In this document: positions 63,572-64,000 of the stretch, piece by piece
Layout: each line of letters starts with the position of its first letter
Numbering within the stretch: the first letter of the stretch is position 1
Assembly (NCBI RefSeq): GCF_009362785.1
Contig: NZ_WHNQ01000014.1
Coordinates: 124,001-188,000 of the forward strand
Direction: 5' to 3'
DNA from: Paraburkholderia atlantica
Lineage (GTDB): Bacteria > Pseudomonadota > Gammaproteobacteria > Burkholderiales > Burkholderiaceae
DNA: 64,000 nucleotides
Made by a program: the position numbers and the translations under genes
Notes under the pieces: generated by a model
What the model was told of the DNA's origin: nothing
What the model saw: the letters and a program-made list of their open reading frames with translations, nothing else
Database searches by the model: none

Positions 63572-64000
63572 GTGGCATTGAGTGTCGATGATATCCGTGT
63601 GCTTTTTGAGCGGCACGGCAGCCTCGCATATAGCGGCGAGCCGGTGACGCAGCTGGAGCATGCGTTGCAGAGCGCCGCGCTGGCCGAGGCGGAGGGCGCG
63701 AGCGACGAACTGGTCGCCGCGGCGTTTTTGCACGACCTCGGACATTTGCTGAACCTGCAAGGGGAGACGCCGACGGAACGGGGTGTCGACGATCTGCATC
63801 AGTATTTCGCCTTGCCGTTTTTGCGACCGGTGTTGTCGGATGCGGTGCTGGAGCCGATTCGTCTGCACGTCGACGCAAAGCGCTGCCTGTGCGCAATCGA
63901 CGCCACGTATTTCGGCCAGCTTTCCGCCGATTCGGTGCGAAGCCTGGAATTGCAGGGCGGGATCTTTAGCAGGGAAGAGGCGCAGGCATTTATGCAGAAG
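63572..64000 (+). CDS. Phosphonate-degradation HD-domain oxygenase (PhnZ-like), 3' partial
   Basis: The frame begins at GTG 63572, 4 bp after phnY, and is still open at the window end (143 codons visible). It shows AYSGEPVTQLEHALQSA, where Tyr and Glu (Y-x-x-E) match the substrate-gating pair known in PhnZ, and VAAAFLHDLGHLL with the HD metal pair. PhnZ-type enzymes are di-iron oxygenases cleaving the C-P bond of 1-hydroxy-2-aminoethylphosphonate to glycine and phosphate. The HD proteins in phnAWY operons are related but less studied. GGGAGTGACCC precedes the start. Confidence 0.85.
   Translation, partial: MALSVDDIRVLFERHGSLAYSGEPVTQLEHALQSAALAEAEGASDELVAAAFLHDLGHLLNLQGETPTERGVDDLHQYFALPFLRPVLSDAVLEPIRLHVDAKRCLCAIDATYFGQLSADSVRSLELQGGIFSREEAQAFMQK

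Overview
The window is GC-rich, gene-dense DNA from a soil or plant-associated Betaproteobacterium, most likely Paraburkholderia or Burkholderia. This rests on the set of catabolic operons, the abundance of LysR, MarR, IclR and GntR regulators, a Burkholderiales-type porin and the overall codon style. No rRNA, tRNA, CRISPR array, insertion sequence or phage gene was recognised. About 60 genes can be supported, mostly short operons each paired with its own regulator.

Layout. (1) 1-2049: 3' part of a GGDEF-EAL cyclic-di-GMP protein with a terminator. (2) 2116-8677: homoprotocatechuate meta-cleavage operon hpaG1-G2-E-D-F-H-I, read leftward, with the divergent MarR regulator hpaR and a palindrome on the operon's -35 box. 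(3) 8687-12746: D-threonine aldolase/D-serine dehydratase-like enzyme, HAD dehalogenase, LysR regulator and a sulfotransferase-like protein. (4) 12743-16997: type II dehydroquinase, Gfo/Idh/MocA oxidoreductase, MHS-type transporter and divergent LysR, probably a quinate/shikimate-type catabolic unit. (5) 17037-22499: MarR-isochorismatase-MFS operon with a palindromic operator, DedA protein, GNAT enzyme, and an ArsR/Old-Yellow-Enzyme operon. (6) 22500-24489: an AT-rich stretch leading into a chimeric reading frame that joins an autotransporter ESPR signal segment to the C-terminal half of a hybrid histidine kinase. (7) 24585-31225: IclR-controlled Rieske oxygenase, SDR, reductase, MFS and porin cluster for an unknown aromatic acid.

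(8) 31242-35094: the most unusual locus. An acyl-thioester reductase resembling cyanobacterial AAR, with its CFAE cysteine motif, lies 16 bp upstream of a hybrid kinase whose membrane sensor resembles the CqsS/LqsS family that reads alpha-hydroxyketone signals. No CqsA-type synthase is nearby, so this could be a quorum-sensing pair with a different signal chemistry. (9) 35394-40812: outer-membrane phospholipase A, a broken PhyH-type dioxygenase, a DedA-PAP2-LssY fusion with an eroded phosphatase site, a Gly-rich secreted protein and OsmC. (10) 40887-50307: small conserved proteins, an Lrp/LysE pair, DUF1289, YnfA, DUF1993, an adjacent sedolisin and serine-carboxypeptidase pair, an exported HNH-like protein and NadE.

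(11) 50633-54230: L,D-transpeptidase-like protein, EamA transporter and a UbiB-family protein that has lost its kinase motifs. (12) 54487-64000: DeoR regulator followed by a phosphonate (2-aminoethylphosphonate) operon: phnS-T-U-V transporter, GntR regulator, phosphonoacetate hydrolase phnA, phosphonoacetaldehyde dehydrogenase phnY, and the start of an HD-domain phosphonate oxygenase cut by the window end. PhnW would be expected beyond it.
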